Assembly (NCBI RefSeq): GCF_040049275.1 | Contig: NZ_JBDZDT010000003.1 | Span: forward strand, 434,001-498,000 | DNA length: 64,000 nt | Source of the DNA: Aquabacter sp040049275 | GTDB lineage: Bacteria > Pseudomonadota > Alphaproteobacteria > Rhizobiales > Xanthobacteraceae | Direction of reading: 5' to 3' | Shown: in pieces, positions 15,647 to 24,346 of the stretch | Numbering within the stretch: position 1 is the stretch's first letter | How the letters are laid out: every line of letters starts with the position of its first letter | Made by a program: the position numbers and the translations under genes | The notes under the pieces: generated by a model | What the model was told of the DNA's origin: nothing | The model's input: the letters and a program-made list of their open reading frames with translations, nothing else | The model's database searches: none

Positions 15647-16274
15647 CTAGACCAGCGAGATGGCTCCGGTCTTCAGCGTGTAGAGGCCGCCCACCACCTT
15701 CACCTTCCCGTCTTCGACGAAGCGGGAGACGATGGGGGTCGCGGCCTTCAGCTTCTCCACGTTGTGGCGGACATTCTCCACCACGGCGGCGCCCAGCAGA
15801 TCCTTGCGGTTCGCCGCCCTGGCCCGCTCCACTGCCGGCTTGATGTTGTTCACCAGCCCCGGCAGGTGGCCGAGCAGCTCGGCCTTATCGTCCACCACCT
15901 TGATGGTGGCGTCCACCGCCCCGCAGCCGGTATGGCCGAGCACCATGATGAATTGCCCACCACCCGGACAACGAAGATTTCGCCCGGCTGCTGGTCGAAC
16001 ACCAACTCCGGCGCCACGCGGGAATCCGAGCGGCTCAGGATGCAGGCGAAGGGAAACTGCGTCTTCGCTCGGGCAAGGCGATCGACGGAGAAGTCCTTGT
16101 TGATGGGCTTATTGTGGAAATAGCGCTGGTTGCCGGCCTAGAGGCGCTTCAGCGCGGCATCTGGGCCGATGGCGTTGGGTGGGGACGCCGGTACCGCGGC
16201 GAAAGCCGGCATGGCGCTGCAGGTGAGCATCGACCCGGGCGCCGCGAGACATGAAGCCGGCGATCGTCGCACAT
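15647..16274 (-). pseudogene. Decayed second beta-carbonic anhydrase
   Basis: The frames align end to end with the intact enzyme at 12340-13059. From the ATG at 16274 the leader begins MCDDRRLHVSRR (intact: MCDNHGFSLSRR), then shifts frame. The next part reads PPNAIGPDAALKRL, then an amber codon where the intact gene has Met, then QFPFACILSRSDSRVAPEL. There the zinc ligand Cys of GCADSR is Arg. About 61 bp are then missing after VRVVGN, causing a second frame change into IMVLGHTGCGAVDATIK and a clean C-terminus. Only the last 99 codons form an open frame. The C-terminal parts are clearly diverged, so this is an old paralogue rather than a fresh copy. Confidence 0.9.
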
Positions 16275-16379
16275 GGTATCAAAATACCGTATCCCTTCAT
16301 CTTCCTAGCGCTGCCAGATGAAGCTTCTATTGCATAGCTTACGCTTCGGATGCACGGACGGACGGTGCCCTCGTCCCCC

Positions 16380-19300
16380 TCACCCGATCGCCATCAGGCT
16401 GGCATTTCCGCCGGCCGCCGCCGTGTTGGTGCTCACCACGCGCTCGTGCAGGAGCCATTCGAGGGGGTAGTCGGCGCCGTGGGCAAGCGCATCGGATGAC
16501 AGCCCGTGCACGGCGAGGATCGGCCCGTCCCGCGCCGCCATCTCCTGGTCCAGCGCGCGCAGCGCCTCGCCCTCCCCCTCGAACAGCACGGCGTCGAACT
16601 GCGCCTCGTCCCGCCCTCTGGGCTTCAGGCGCACGATGCGCAGCGCGAGGGCACGGTGGAGCCGGCCAGGCGCAGTCACCAATGTGGCGGGAGCGTCGAT
16701 GAGCACCCGGTTTCCGGTGGCGAGTGCCGCGCCCACCTGGAGCGCGAGGCCAAGCGGCGTTGCCGGCACGCACAGCACCGTGCCGCGCGGGTGGAGCCCA
16801 TAGGCATTCTCCTCCCCCACCGGCCCCGGCAGCAGCAGTCTCCGACCCGCCGGCGCACGGGCGGCGAGGGCCGCGCAGCGTGCTGCCGCGAGGCTGTCGC
16901 CCTGTGCTTGGAGATGGGCGCTCCAGGCTCGCGCAGTCCTGTCCGGCTTCGGGGCATCGCCAGCCGGCTCGAACGCCGGCGACACCGAAAGCAGGCGCCT
17001 GAGATAGAGCGGCCCGCCGGCCTTCGGGCCGGTGCCGGAGAGGTTCTGCCCCCCGAACGGTTGCCCCCCCACCACCGCACCGATGAGGGTGCGGTTCACA
17101 TAGAGATTGCCCGCCGCGATCCCCTGCGTGACCTCCGCGATGGTCTCGTCGATGCGGGTGTGAAGGCCGAAGGTGAGGCCATAGCCGGTGGCATTGATGG
17201 CGGCCACCACCGCGTCGCGCTCCGCGCGGCGATAGCGCACCACATGGAGCACCGGCCCGAACACCTCGCGCTTCAGCTCGGCGATATGGTCGATCTCGAT
17301 GAGGGTCGGCGCCACGAAGGTGCCATGGCGGCAGTCTTCCGACAGCTTTGTCTGCGTCACCCGGCGGCCGCTCCGGCGCATGGCCTCGATATGGGCGAGG
17401 ATGCCCTCCTGCGCGGCGGCGCTGATAAGGGGACCGACATCGGTGGAGAGCCGCGCGGGATTGCCGACGGAGAGCTCCGCCAGCGCGCCCTTGAGCATGG
17501 CGAGGATGCGGTCCGCCGTCTCCTCCTGAAGGCAGAGGATGCGCAGGGCCGAGCAGCGCTGGCCGGCGGAATCGAAGGCGGAGGTGAGCGTATCCGCCAC
17601 CACCTGCTCCGGCAGCGCGGAGGAATCCACGATCAGCGCATTCTGCCCTCCGGTCTCGGCGATGAGCCGGATCGGCCGACCATCGGGCCCGAGGCGGCTT
17701 GCAAGCCGCCGGCGGATGAGCCGCGCCACCTCGGTGGAGCCGGTGAAGACGACACCGCGCACGCCATCCTCGGCCACCAGGGCTGCCCCCACTTCGCCGT
17801 CCCCCGGCAGCAGGCTCAGCGCGCCCGGCGGCAGGCCCGCCGCCCGCAGGATGTCCACGGCGGCAGCGGCGATGAGCGGCGTCTCCTCCGCCGGCTTGGC
17901 GATCACGGGATTGCCGGCCGCGAGCGCCGCCGAGACCTGCCCGGTGAAGATGGAAAGCGGGAAATTCCAGGGACTGATGCAGGCCACCGAACCGAGCGGG
18001 CGATGGGTGTCGTTGTGGAAGCCCTCCGCCAGCGCCGCGTAATAGCGCAGGAAGTCCACGGCCTCGCGCACCTCGCCCACCGCATTCGCCATGGACTTAC
18101 CGGCCTCGCGCACCATGAGGCCCATCAGGGCCATCATGTGCGCTTCCATCATGTCGGCCGCGCGGCGCAGGCATTCCGCGCGCGCGGCGGGCGGGGTTTC
18201 GGACCATGCGGCGCCCAGGGTCTGGGCCTCGCGCACCGCTTGGGCGGCCAGTTCCGGCGCCGCCTCGATGACGCGGCCCACCTCGTCGCGCAGGTCCGCC
18301 GGATTGCGCACCGCCCGCGCCTCACCCCCGAACGTGCCCTCCGCCAGGACGGGCGCCGCAACCGGCGCCTCTCCTGCGCCGGCCTGCAGGGCCGCCGACA
18401 ACGCGGCGAGGCGCTGCTCGTTGGAAAGGTCCAGCCCCTCGGAATTCAGCCGCCCATCGGGGAAGAGGTTGCGCGGCAAGGCGATGCGCGGGTGCGGCGC
18501 GCCCACCGGCCGGATCGCGGCCGCCTGCGCCACCGGGTCGGCCACGAGGTCGTCCAGGGCATAGGAGGCGTCCGCGATGCGGTGGACGAAGGAGGAGTTG
18601 GCCCCGTTCTCCAAGAGGCGCCGCACCAGATAGGCGAGCAGCGTTTCGTGGGTGCCCACCGGCGCATAGATGCGGCAGGGCCAGTTCAGCTTCTCCCGCC
18701 CCACCACCTCCTCGTAAAGCGGCTCGCCCATCCCGTGCAGGCACTGGAACTCGTATTGGCCGGGATGAAAATCCGGCCCCGCCATGGACATGACGGCGGA
18801 AAGCGTCTGCGCATTGTGTGTGGCGATTTGCGGGAACACGGCGTCGGGCGCGGAGAGCAGCCGGCGGACGCAGGCGAGATAGGCAACGTCAGTATAAAGC
18901 TTGCGAGTGTAGACCGGAAAGCCTTCGAGCCCGTCCACCTGGGCGCGCTTGATCTCCGCGTCCCAATAGGCCCCCTTCACCAGCCGCACCATGATGCGGC
19001 GCCCGCTGCGGCGGGCGAGGTCGATGACATAGTCGATCACGAACGGCGCGCGCTTCTGATAGGCCTGGATGACGAAGCCGAGGCCGTTCCAGCCGGAAAG
19101 CGCGGGATCCAGCGCCAGCGCCTCCAGAACGTCCAGCGAGATGTCGAGCCGGTCCGCCTCCTCGGCATCGATGTTGAGGCCGATGTCGTGGCTCTTGGCC
19201 ATGTGTGCGAGGGCGGCCGCGCGGGGCAGCAACTCGGCCATCACCCGCGCGCGCTGGCCGCGCTGGTAGCGCGGATGGAGCGCGGAGAGCTTGATGGAGA

Positions 19301-20063
19301 TGCCAGGCCCTTCGAGCACGCCGCGCCCGGCCGATGCCGCGCCGATGGCGTGGGCCGCATGCTCATAGGCGTCGAAATAGCGCTGCGCGTCCGCCGCCGT
19401 GACCGCCGCCTCGCCCAGCATGTCGTAGGAATGCCGGAAGCCCTTGGCCTCCATGCGCCGGGCGTTCGCCAGGGCTTCCGCGATGGTCTGCCCGGTGACG
19501 AACTGCTCGCCCATCATGCGCATGGCGATGTCGACGCCGGCCCGGATCACCGGCTCCCCGCTGCGCCCCACAAGGCGGGTGAGCGCGGCGGTGAGCCCCG
19601 TTTCGCTGTTGGTCGCCGTGAGCGCCCCGGTGACGATAAGGCCCCAGGTGGCTGCGTTCACGAACAGGGAGCGGCTGTGGCCGAGATGCGCCTGCCAGTT
19701 TCCCCCGCCGATCTTGTCGCGGATCAGCGCGTCGCGGGTGGCACTGTCGGGAATGCGCAGCAGCGCTTCCGCAAGGCACATGAGGGCGACGCCCTCCTGG
19801 CTGGAGAGGTCGTATTCGTGGATCAGCGCCTCCACCGCCCCGCGCCCGGCCTTCGCCCGCACGGCGGCGGCGAGCGCGCGAGCCCGCGCCGTGGTCTCGA
19901 GCGAGGACAGGCCGGCCTCGGCCAGGAGGGGCGGCAGGCATTCTTCCTCCGGCGTGCGGTAAGCGGCGGTGATGCGCGCGCGCAGCGCGCTTTCCGGCTG
20001 CACGTCGCGCGCGAAATCGCGGAAGGGGTTCGGCGCCTCATGGGCCGCTATCGTGGTCGGCAT
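16380..20063 (-). CDS. putA: Bifunctional proline dehydrogenase / P5C dehydrogenase PutA
   Basis: Oxidises proline to glutamate at the membrane in two steps (FAD-dependent, then NAD-dependent). The ATG at 20063 follows GGGAGAG and gives 1227 residues; the open frame reaches 20342 but the extra part has no family sequence. Domains: dimerisation arm (about 12-110), PRODH barrel (about 180-480, with RLVKGAYWDAEIKRAQ at 360-375), aldehyde dehydrogenase (about 580-1020) with Glu803 in AETGGQN and catalytic Cys837 in GQRCSALR, then a C-terminal ALDH-like domain. No N-terminal ribbon-helix-helix domain, so it is not its own repressor. A palindrome at 20119-20141 may be its operator. Confidence 0.96.
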   Translation of the reverse strand: MPTTIAAHEAPNPFRDFARDVQPESALRARITAAYRTPEEECLPPLLAEAGLSSLETTARARALAAAVRAKAGRGAVEALIHEYDLSSQEGVALMCLAEALLRIPDSATRDALIRDKIGGGNWQAHLGHSRSLFVNAATWGLIVTGALTATNSETGLTAALTRLVGRSGEPVIRAGVDIAMRMMGEQFVTGQTIAEALANARRMEAKGFRHSYDMLGEAAVTAADAQRYFDAYEHAAHAIGAASAGRGVLEGPGISIKLSALHPRYQRGQRARVMAELLPRAAALAHMAKSHDIGLNIDAEEADRLDISLDVLEALALDPALSGWNGLGFVIQAYQKRAPFVIDYVIDLARRSGRRIMVRLVKGAYWDAEIKRAQVDGLEGFPVYTRKLYTDVAYLACVRRLLSAPDAVFPQIATHNAQTLSAVMSMAGPDFHPGQYEFQCLHGMGEPLYEEVVGREKLNWPCRIYAPVGTHETLLAYLVRRLLENGANSSFVHRIADASYALDDLVADPVAQAAAIRPVGAPHPRIALPRNLFPDGRLNSEGLDLSNEQRLAALSAALQAGAGEAPVAAPVLAEGTFGGEARAVRNPADLRDEVGRVIEAAPELAAQAVREAQTLGAAWSETPPAARAECLRRAADMMEAHMMALMGLMVREAGKSMANAVGEVREAVDFLRYYAALAEGFHNDTHRPLGSVACISPWNFPLSIFTGQVSAALAAGNPVIAKPAEETPLIAAAAVDILRAAGLPPGALSLLPGDGEVGAALVAEDGVRGVVFTGSTEVARLIRRRLASRLGPDGRPIRLIAETGGQNALIVDSSALPEQVVADTLTSAFDSAGQRCSALRILCLQEETADRILAMLKGALAELSVGNPARLSTDVGPLISAAAQEGILAHIEAMRRSGRRVTQTKLSEDCRHGTFVAPTLIEIDHIAELKREVFGPVLHVVRYRRAERDAVVAAINATGYGLTFGLHTRIDETIAEVTQGIAAGNLYVNRTLIGAVVGGQPFGGQNLSGTGPKAGGPLYLRRLLSVSPAFEPAGDAPKPDRTARAWSAHLQAQGDSLAAARCAALAARAPAGRRLLLPGPVGEENAYGLHPRGTVLCVPATPLGLALQVGAALATGNRVLIDAPATLVTAPGRLHRALALRIVRLKPRGRDEAQFDAVLFEGEGEALRALDQEMAARDGPILAVHGLSSDALAHGADYPLEWLLHERVVSTNTAAAGGNASLMAIG

Positions 20064-20118
20064 CACGCTCTCCCGTCCCGAGCCTAGCAGCACTGGCGGC
20101 GGACCCGAAGAAACATGG

Positions 20119-20141
20119 GCGTCATGATGGGGGCATGACGC
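20119..20141. promoter_or_regulatory. Palindrome in the putA upstream region
   Basis: GCGTCATG and CATGACGC, eight perfectly paired bases around a 7-nt spacer, 56-78 bp before the putA ATG. It could be an operator for a proline regulator. Its outer bases also match family P ends, so a reduced repeat copy is the alternative. Confidence 0.55.
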
Positions 20142-20304
20142 ACGCACATGCCGCATCGGCCATCCGGAACCTTCCGGCCGCTGGGGAATTAAGGCGCAGG
20201 CCGAGCTCGAAAGGCGCGGCGCCTGGGTTCTGCCGCGTGTTGCCTGCCGCATTTCCATGCTATCGGGCTCCCGCCAGTGATTTCCCGCAGCGGAGAGGCC
20301 GTTC

Positions 20305-21804
20305 ATGTTCCCGACGCCGAAGCCATCCCTGACGCCGAACACCTACGCCTATGAATCGGAGCCCATGGTGAAGCCCACGGGCTTCCGGGAATACGATGCG
20401 CGCTGGCTGTTCCAGAAGGAAATCAACCTGATGGGCATCCAGGCGCTGGGCATGGGCCTCGGCACCCTGATGCACCAGATGGGGGTCAAGCCCGAAATCG
20501 TCACCGGCCACGATTTCCGCGGCTATTCCGCCTCCATCAAATATGCCCTCGTCTCCGGCCTCATGGCGGCGGGCGTGAAGGTGCACGATATCGGCCTCGC
20601 CATGTCGCCCATGGCCTATTTCGCCCAGTTTGCCCTCGACGTGCCGGCGGTGGCCATGGTCACCGCCTCCCACAACGACAATGGCTGGACCGGCGTGAAG
20701 ATGGGCGTCAACCGCCCCCTCACCTTCGGCCCCGACGAGATGACCCGGCTGAAGGAGATCGTGCTCGGCGCGAAGTTCGACCTGAAGGGCGGCGGCGCGT
20801 ACCGGTTCGTGGAGAACTTCCCCGAAATCTACATCAAGGACCTCACCGACCGGCCGAAGCTGAAGCACCCCATCAAGGCGGTAGTGGCCTGCGGCAATGG
20901 CACCGCCGGCGCGTTCGCCCCGCGCATCCTGGAAGCGCTGGGCGTGGAGGTGGTGCCGCTCGACACCGAGCTCGACCACTCCTTCCCGAAATACAATCCG
21001 AACCCCGAGGACATGGAGATGCTCCATGCCATGCGGGACGCGGTGCTGGAGAGCAAGGCGGACGTGGCGCTGGGCTTCGACGGCGACGGCGACCGCTGCG
21101 GCGTGGTGGACGACGAGGGCGAGGAGATCTTCGCCGACAAGATGGGCGTGATGCTGGCGCGCGACCTCGCCAAGCTTTATCCCGGCGCGACCTTCGTGGT
21201 GGACGTGAAGTCCACGGGCCTGTTCGCCACCGACCCCGAGCTGATCAAGCTCGGCGTGAAGGCGGATTATTGGAAGACCGGCCATTCCTACATGAAGCGC
21301 CGGGTCAACGAGACCGGCGCGCTGGTGGGCTTCGAGAAGTCCGGCCACTATTTCTTCAACAAGCCCATCGGCCGGGGCTATGATGACGGCCTCGTCTCGG
21401 CCATCGCGGTCCTCGACATGCTGGACCGCAACCCCGGCAAGAAGCTCTCGCAGCTGCGGCAGGCTCTGCCCAAGACCTGGTCCTCCCCCACCATGTCGCC
21501 CCACTGCGCGGACGAGGCCAAGTACGGCATCGTCGAGACCGTGGTGAAGCACTTCCAGGACATGGAGGCGAAGGGTGAAAAGGTCACCGGCCAGAAGATC
21601 CGCGACCTCGTCACCGTGAACGGCGTGCGCGTCACCACCGAGGACGGCTCCTGGGGTCTGGTGCGCGCCTCCTCCAACAAGCCTGAACTGGTGGTGGTGG
21701 TGGAAAGCCCGGTCTCGGAAGCGCGCATGCGCGAGATGTTCGAGGCGGTGGACAGCGTGCTGCGCACCCACCCGGAAGTGGGCGAGTACAACCAGAAGAT
21801 CTGA
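20305..21804 (+). CDS. Phosphomannomutase/phosphoglucomutase-type phosphohexomutase
   Basis: 499-residue alpha-D-phosphohexomutase, interconverting hexose 1- and 6-phosphates for polysaccharide precursors. The phosphoserine is Ser122 in TASHND, where the family usually has TASHNP. The metal loop DGDGDR follows at about 260, and the sugar-binding loop reads FEKSGHYFF instead of the common GEMSGH. The last domain closes with a phosphate-binding LVRASSNKPELVV. CGGAGAGG precedes the ATG. Upstream is the divergent putA. It may be AlgC-like or ManB-like; the sequence does not separate these. Confidence 0.9.
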   Translation: MFPTPKPSLTPNTYAYESEPMVKPTGFREYDARWLFQKEINLMGIQALGMGLGTLMHQMGVKPEIVTGHDFRGYSASIKYALVSGLMAAGVKVHDIGLAMSPMAYFAQFALDVPAVAMVTASHNDNGWTGVKMGVNRPLTFGPDEMTRLKEIVLGAKFDLKGGGAYRFVENFPEIYIKDLTDRPKLKHPIKAVVACGNGTAGAFAPRILEALGVEVVPLDTELDHSFPKYNPNPEDMEMLHAMRDAVLESKADVALGFDGDGDRCGVVDDEGEEIFADKMGVMLARDLAKLYPGATFVVDVKSTGLFATDPELIKLGVKADYWKTGHSYMKRRVNETGALVGFEKSGHYFFNKPIGRGYDDGLVSAIAVLDMLDRNPGKKLSQLRQALPKTWSSPTMSPHCADEAKYGIVETVVKHFQDMEAKGEKVTGQKIRDLVTVNGVRVTTEDGSWGLVRASSNKPELVVVVESPVSEARMREMFEAVDSVLRTHPEVGEYNQKI

Positions 21805-21823
21805 GGCGTTCCCCCAAGTGGGA

Positions 21824-21895
21824 CCGTCATGCCCGGGCTTGTCCCGGGCATCTCGCGGGCGGAGAGAGATCCCCGGATCAGGTCCGGGGATGACG
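21824..21895. repeat. Family P composite repeat (two cores)
   Basis: CCGTCATGCCCGGGC ... GCCCGGGCATC-type core followed by a second palindrome GATCCCCGGATC ... TCCGGGGATGACG. The outer ends are inverted CGTCAT/ATGACG. It lies between the phosphohexomutase and deacylase genes, both rightward, with only 34 nt left before the next ATG. Confidence 0.85.
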
Positions 21896-21929
21896 TTCTT
21901 CGGCTGGATCAAGCAAAGATCGTGACGCC

Positions 21930-22448
21930 ATGGCCATGACCCCGGACGCGCTGCTCGCCTTCCTCGAGGCGAACGGCATCGAGGCGACCACCTACAGCCA
22001 TCCGCCGCTCCACACGGTGGCGGAATCGAAGGAGCTGCGCGGCGAGATCCCCGGCGCGCACACGAAGAACCTGTTCCTCAGGGATTCCAAGAAGACCTAT
22101 TTCCTCGTCACCATCGAGGAAGAGACCCCGGTGGACCTGAAAGCCCTGCGGGAGAAGATCGGCGCGCGCGGCGGCCTCTCCTTTGGATCGGCAGAGGCGC
22201 TCTACGAGAAGCTGGGCGTGCTCCCCGGCGCAGTGACCCTGCTGGCGGCAGCCAACGACCCGCACCATCAGGTCGTCGTGGCCATCGACGAGGCGCTGCT
22301 GGCGGCGGAACTGGTGAATTGCCATCCGCTGACGAACAGCCAGACCACCGCCCTGACGCCGGACGCGCTGCTGCGGTTTCTGGCTGTTACGGGGCACGAG
22401 CCGGTGCGGATCTCACTCAAGCCGCAAGAAGAAGAGGCCGGGCCCTAG
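21930..22448 (+). CDS. Prolyl-tRNA deacylase (ProXp-ala/YbaK type)
   Basis: 172-residue trans-editing enzyme that hydrolyses Ala-tRNA(Pro), or a related mischarged tRNA, in the cytoplasm. Family markers: the opening LLAFLEANGIEATTYSHPPLHTV in pieces, GAHTKNLFLRDSKKTYFLV with the conserved lysine region, and LGVLPGAVTLLAAAND, the GxxPG loop characteristic of these deacylases. The ATG at 21930 (second ATG at 21936) follows a weak ribosome site. A stand-alone domain, not fused to ProRS. It lies between two family P repeats. Confidence 0.9.
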   Translation: MAMTPDALLAFLEANGIEATTYSHPPLHTVAESKELRGEIPGAHTKNLFLRDSKKTYFLVTIEEETPVDLKALREKIGARGGLSFGSAEALYEKLGVLPGAVTLLAAANDPHHQVVVAIDEALLAAELVNCHPLTNSQTTALTPDALLRFLAVTGHEPVRISLKPQEEEAGP

Positions 22449-22459
22449 CATCAATGCAT

Positions 22460-22556
22460 CCGTCATGGCCGGGCTTGACCCGGCCATCCACGGGGTTCCG
22501 CCGGGTCCAGCTTAAGGGAGAGACGTGGATGCCCGGGACAAGCCCGGGCATGACGG
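22460..22556. repeat. Family P composite repeat (two cores, CCACG/CGTGG inner ends)
   Basis: First core CGTCATGGCCGGGC-TTGA-CCCGGCCATCCACG in pieces, then about 30 nt, then CGTGGATGCCCGGG-ACAAG-CCCGGGCATGACGG in pieces. Outer CCGTCAT/ATGACGG and inner CCACG/CGTGG are both inverted, a symmetric two-unit design. It lies between the convergent deacylase and malic enzyme genes. Confidence 0.85.
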
Positions 22557-22581
22557 CTGCTCTCGGGACAAACCAGCCCCC

Positions 22582-24264
22582 TCAATCCACCAGCGGATGA
22601 TAGACCGGCTTCCACATGGCGGCCTCCACAACCTCCGCCAGCTTCTCCTCCGGGATGGCGGCGATCAGCCCTTCCTTCATGGCCCGCCGCCCCACCTCTA
22701 CCGCGATGTGCCGCGAGACCTTGCGGATGTCGGCGATGGGCGGCAGCAGGGATTGCGCCGGGTCCTTCAGGGCCGGCGACAATTCCGCCAGCGCCCGCGC
22801 CGCGCCCATGAACATGCCGTCGCTCACCCGCGGAATGGCGAAGGCACGCACGCCGAGGCCGAGGCCGGGGAAGATGTAGGAATTGTTGGACTGGGCGATG
22901 GGGAAGGTGTGCCCCGCATAGGTCACGGGGGCGAACGGGCTGCCCGTGGCGACGATGGCGCGGCCCTCGGTCCAGTCGATCACGTCGCTTGGCAGCGCCT
23001 CGCAGCGCGAGGTGGGGTTGGAGAGCGGGAAGATGATGGGCCGGGCTGTGGTCTGCGCCATCTGCTTCACCACGGGCTCGGTGAAGATTCCGGGCACGCC
23101 GGAGACGCCCACCATCATGTCGGGCTTCGCGTTGGAGATCACCTCCTGGAGCGTGAAGCGGCCCGGCGTGGCGCCGACCCAGTCCTTCAGCGCGTCCGCC
23201 TTGTGGGCGAGCCGCTGCTGGAAGGGATAGAGGCCGGCCATGTCGTCCAGCACCAGCCCCTCGCGGTCCACCATGAAGTAGCGGGACCGCGCCTCCGCCT
23301 CGTCCGCGCCTTCGTCCACGGCGGCGCGGATCATCTGCTCGGCGATGCCGCAGCCGGCGGAACCGGCGCCCACCACCACCACCGTCTGGTCCCTCAGCGC
23401 GGTGCCCGCCACCTTGGCGGCGGCGAGGGCCGCGCCCACCACCACGGCGGCGGTGCCCTGGATGTCGTCATTGAAGGTGCAGAGCTGGTCGCGGTAGCGC
23501 TCCAGGAACATGGTCGCGTGCGCCTGCGCAAAATCCTCGAACTGCAGCAGCACGTTGGGCCATTTGCGCTTCACCGCCTGGACGAAGCGGTCCACGAACG
23601 CCTCATAGTCCGCGCCGGTGACGCGCTTGCTGCGCCAGCCGATATAGAGAGGGTCGTCCAGGCGTTCCTGGTTGTTGGTCCCCACATCCAGCAGGATCGG
23701 CAGCGTGGTCTCCGGCGCGATGCCGCCGCAGGCGGTGTAGAGGGACAGCTTGCCGATGGGGATGCCCATGCCCCCCGCCCCCTGGTCGCCGAGGCCGAGG
23801 ATGCGCTCGCCGTCGGTGACGACGATCACCTCCACCTTCAGGTCCGGATCGAGGCTGTCCAGCATCTCCTCCATCTTGTCCCTGAGGGGATAGGAGAGGA
23901 ACAGGCCGCGCGGGCGGCGGTAGATCTCGGAGAAATTCTGGCAGCCGAGCCCCACCACCGGCGTGTAGACGATGGGCATCAGTTGCGTGAGGTCTTCGGC
24001 GAGGAAGCGGTAGAACAGGGTCTCGTTGGTGTCCTGCAGCGCGCGCAGATAGATGTGCCGCTCAAGGTCCGTGGTCTTCGCCCCATAGGCCTTGCGCACG
24101 CGGGCGACCTGAGTCTCGATGGTCTCCACCGTGGGCGGCAGCAGGCCGTGCAGGCCGAAATGGGAGCGCTCTTCCTCAGTGAAGGCGCTGCCCTTGTTCA
24201 GCAGCGGCTCGTCGATGAGATCGAAATTGCGCAGATCGGTGGAGACTGGCGTGAGCGTTCCCAT
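22582..24264 (-). CDS. maeA: NAD-type malic enzyme
   Basis: Converts malate to pyruvate and CO2 with NAD(P) reduction. 560 residues, the length of the large NAD-linked SfcA/MaeA class rather than the phosphotransacetylase-fused class. Visible catalytic residues: Tyr100 in VYTPVVG, Lys172 in GKLSLYTACGG, and metal ligands Glu243/Asp244 in QFEDFA and Asp266/Asp267 in FNDDIQGT. A nucleotide-binding VVVVGAGSAGCG follows. Cofactor preference cannot be fixed from sequence here. It converges on the deacylase gene with a family P repeat between. Together with poxB nearby it could serve pyruvate and acetate metabolism. Confidence 0.93.
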   Translation of the reverse strand: MGTLTPVSTDLRNFDLIDEPLLNKGSAFTEEERSHFGLHGLLPPTVETIETQVARVRKAYGAKTTDLERHIYLRALQDTNETLFYRFLAEDLTQLMPIVYTPVVGLGCQNFSEIYRRPRGLFLSYPLRDKMEEMLDSLDPDLKVEVIVVTDGERILGLGDQGAGGMGIPIGKLSLYTACGGIAPETTLPILLDVGTNNQERLDDPLYIGWRSKRVTGADYEAFVDRFVQAVKRKWPNVLLQFEDFAQAHATMFLERYRDQLCTFNDDIQGTAAVVVGAALAAAKVAGTALRDQTVVVVGAGSAGCGIAEQMIRAAVDEGADEAEARSRYFMVDREGLVLDDMAGLYPFQQRLAHKADALKDWVGATPGRFTLQEVISNAKPDMMVGVSGVPGIFTEPVVKQMAQTTARPIIFPLSNPTSRCEALPSDVIDWTEGRAIVATGSPFAPVTYAGHTFPIAQSNNSYIFPGLGLGVRAFAIPRVSDGMFMGAARALAELSPALKDPAQSLLPPIADIRKVSRHIAVEVGRRAMKEGLIAAIPEEKLAEVVEAAMWKPVYHPLVD

Positions 24265-24346
24265 AGCCGGCTTCTCTATCCCTTGCGATGCCCTGCCCTT
24301 TTGCTAGCACGGAGAAGGGCTTAGGGACAGGCGCGCCATCGAGACC

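Noticed and set aside
16506..20087. A 1193-residue open frame on the plus strand opposite putA
   Set aside because: It mirrors putA in antisense; its translation is Arg/Gly/His-rich without family motifs. High GC content suppresses stop codons on the other strand.
20064..20342. N-terminal extension of PutA (93 extra residues)
   Set aside because: The extra sequence has no PutA homology, includes the palindrome region, and the ATG at 20063 has a good ribosome site.
22460..22556. Insertion sequence ends
   Set aside because: Inverted ends occur, but only about 100 bp lie between them, with no transposase frame and no clear target-site duplication.
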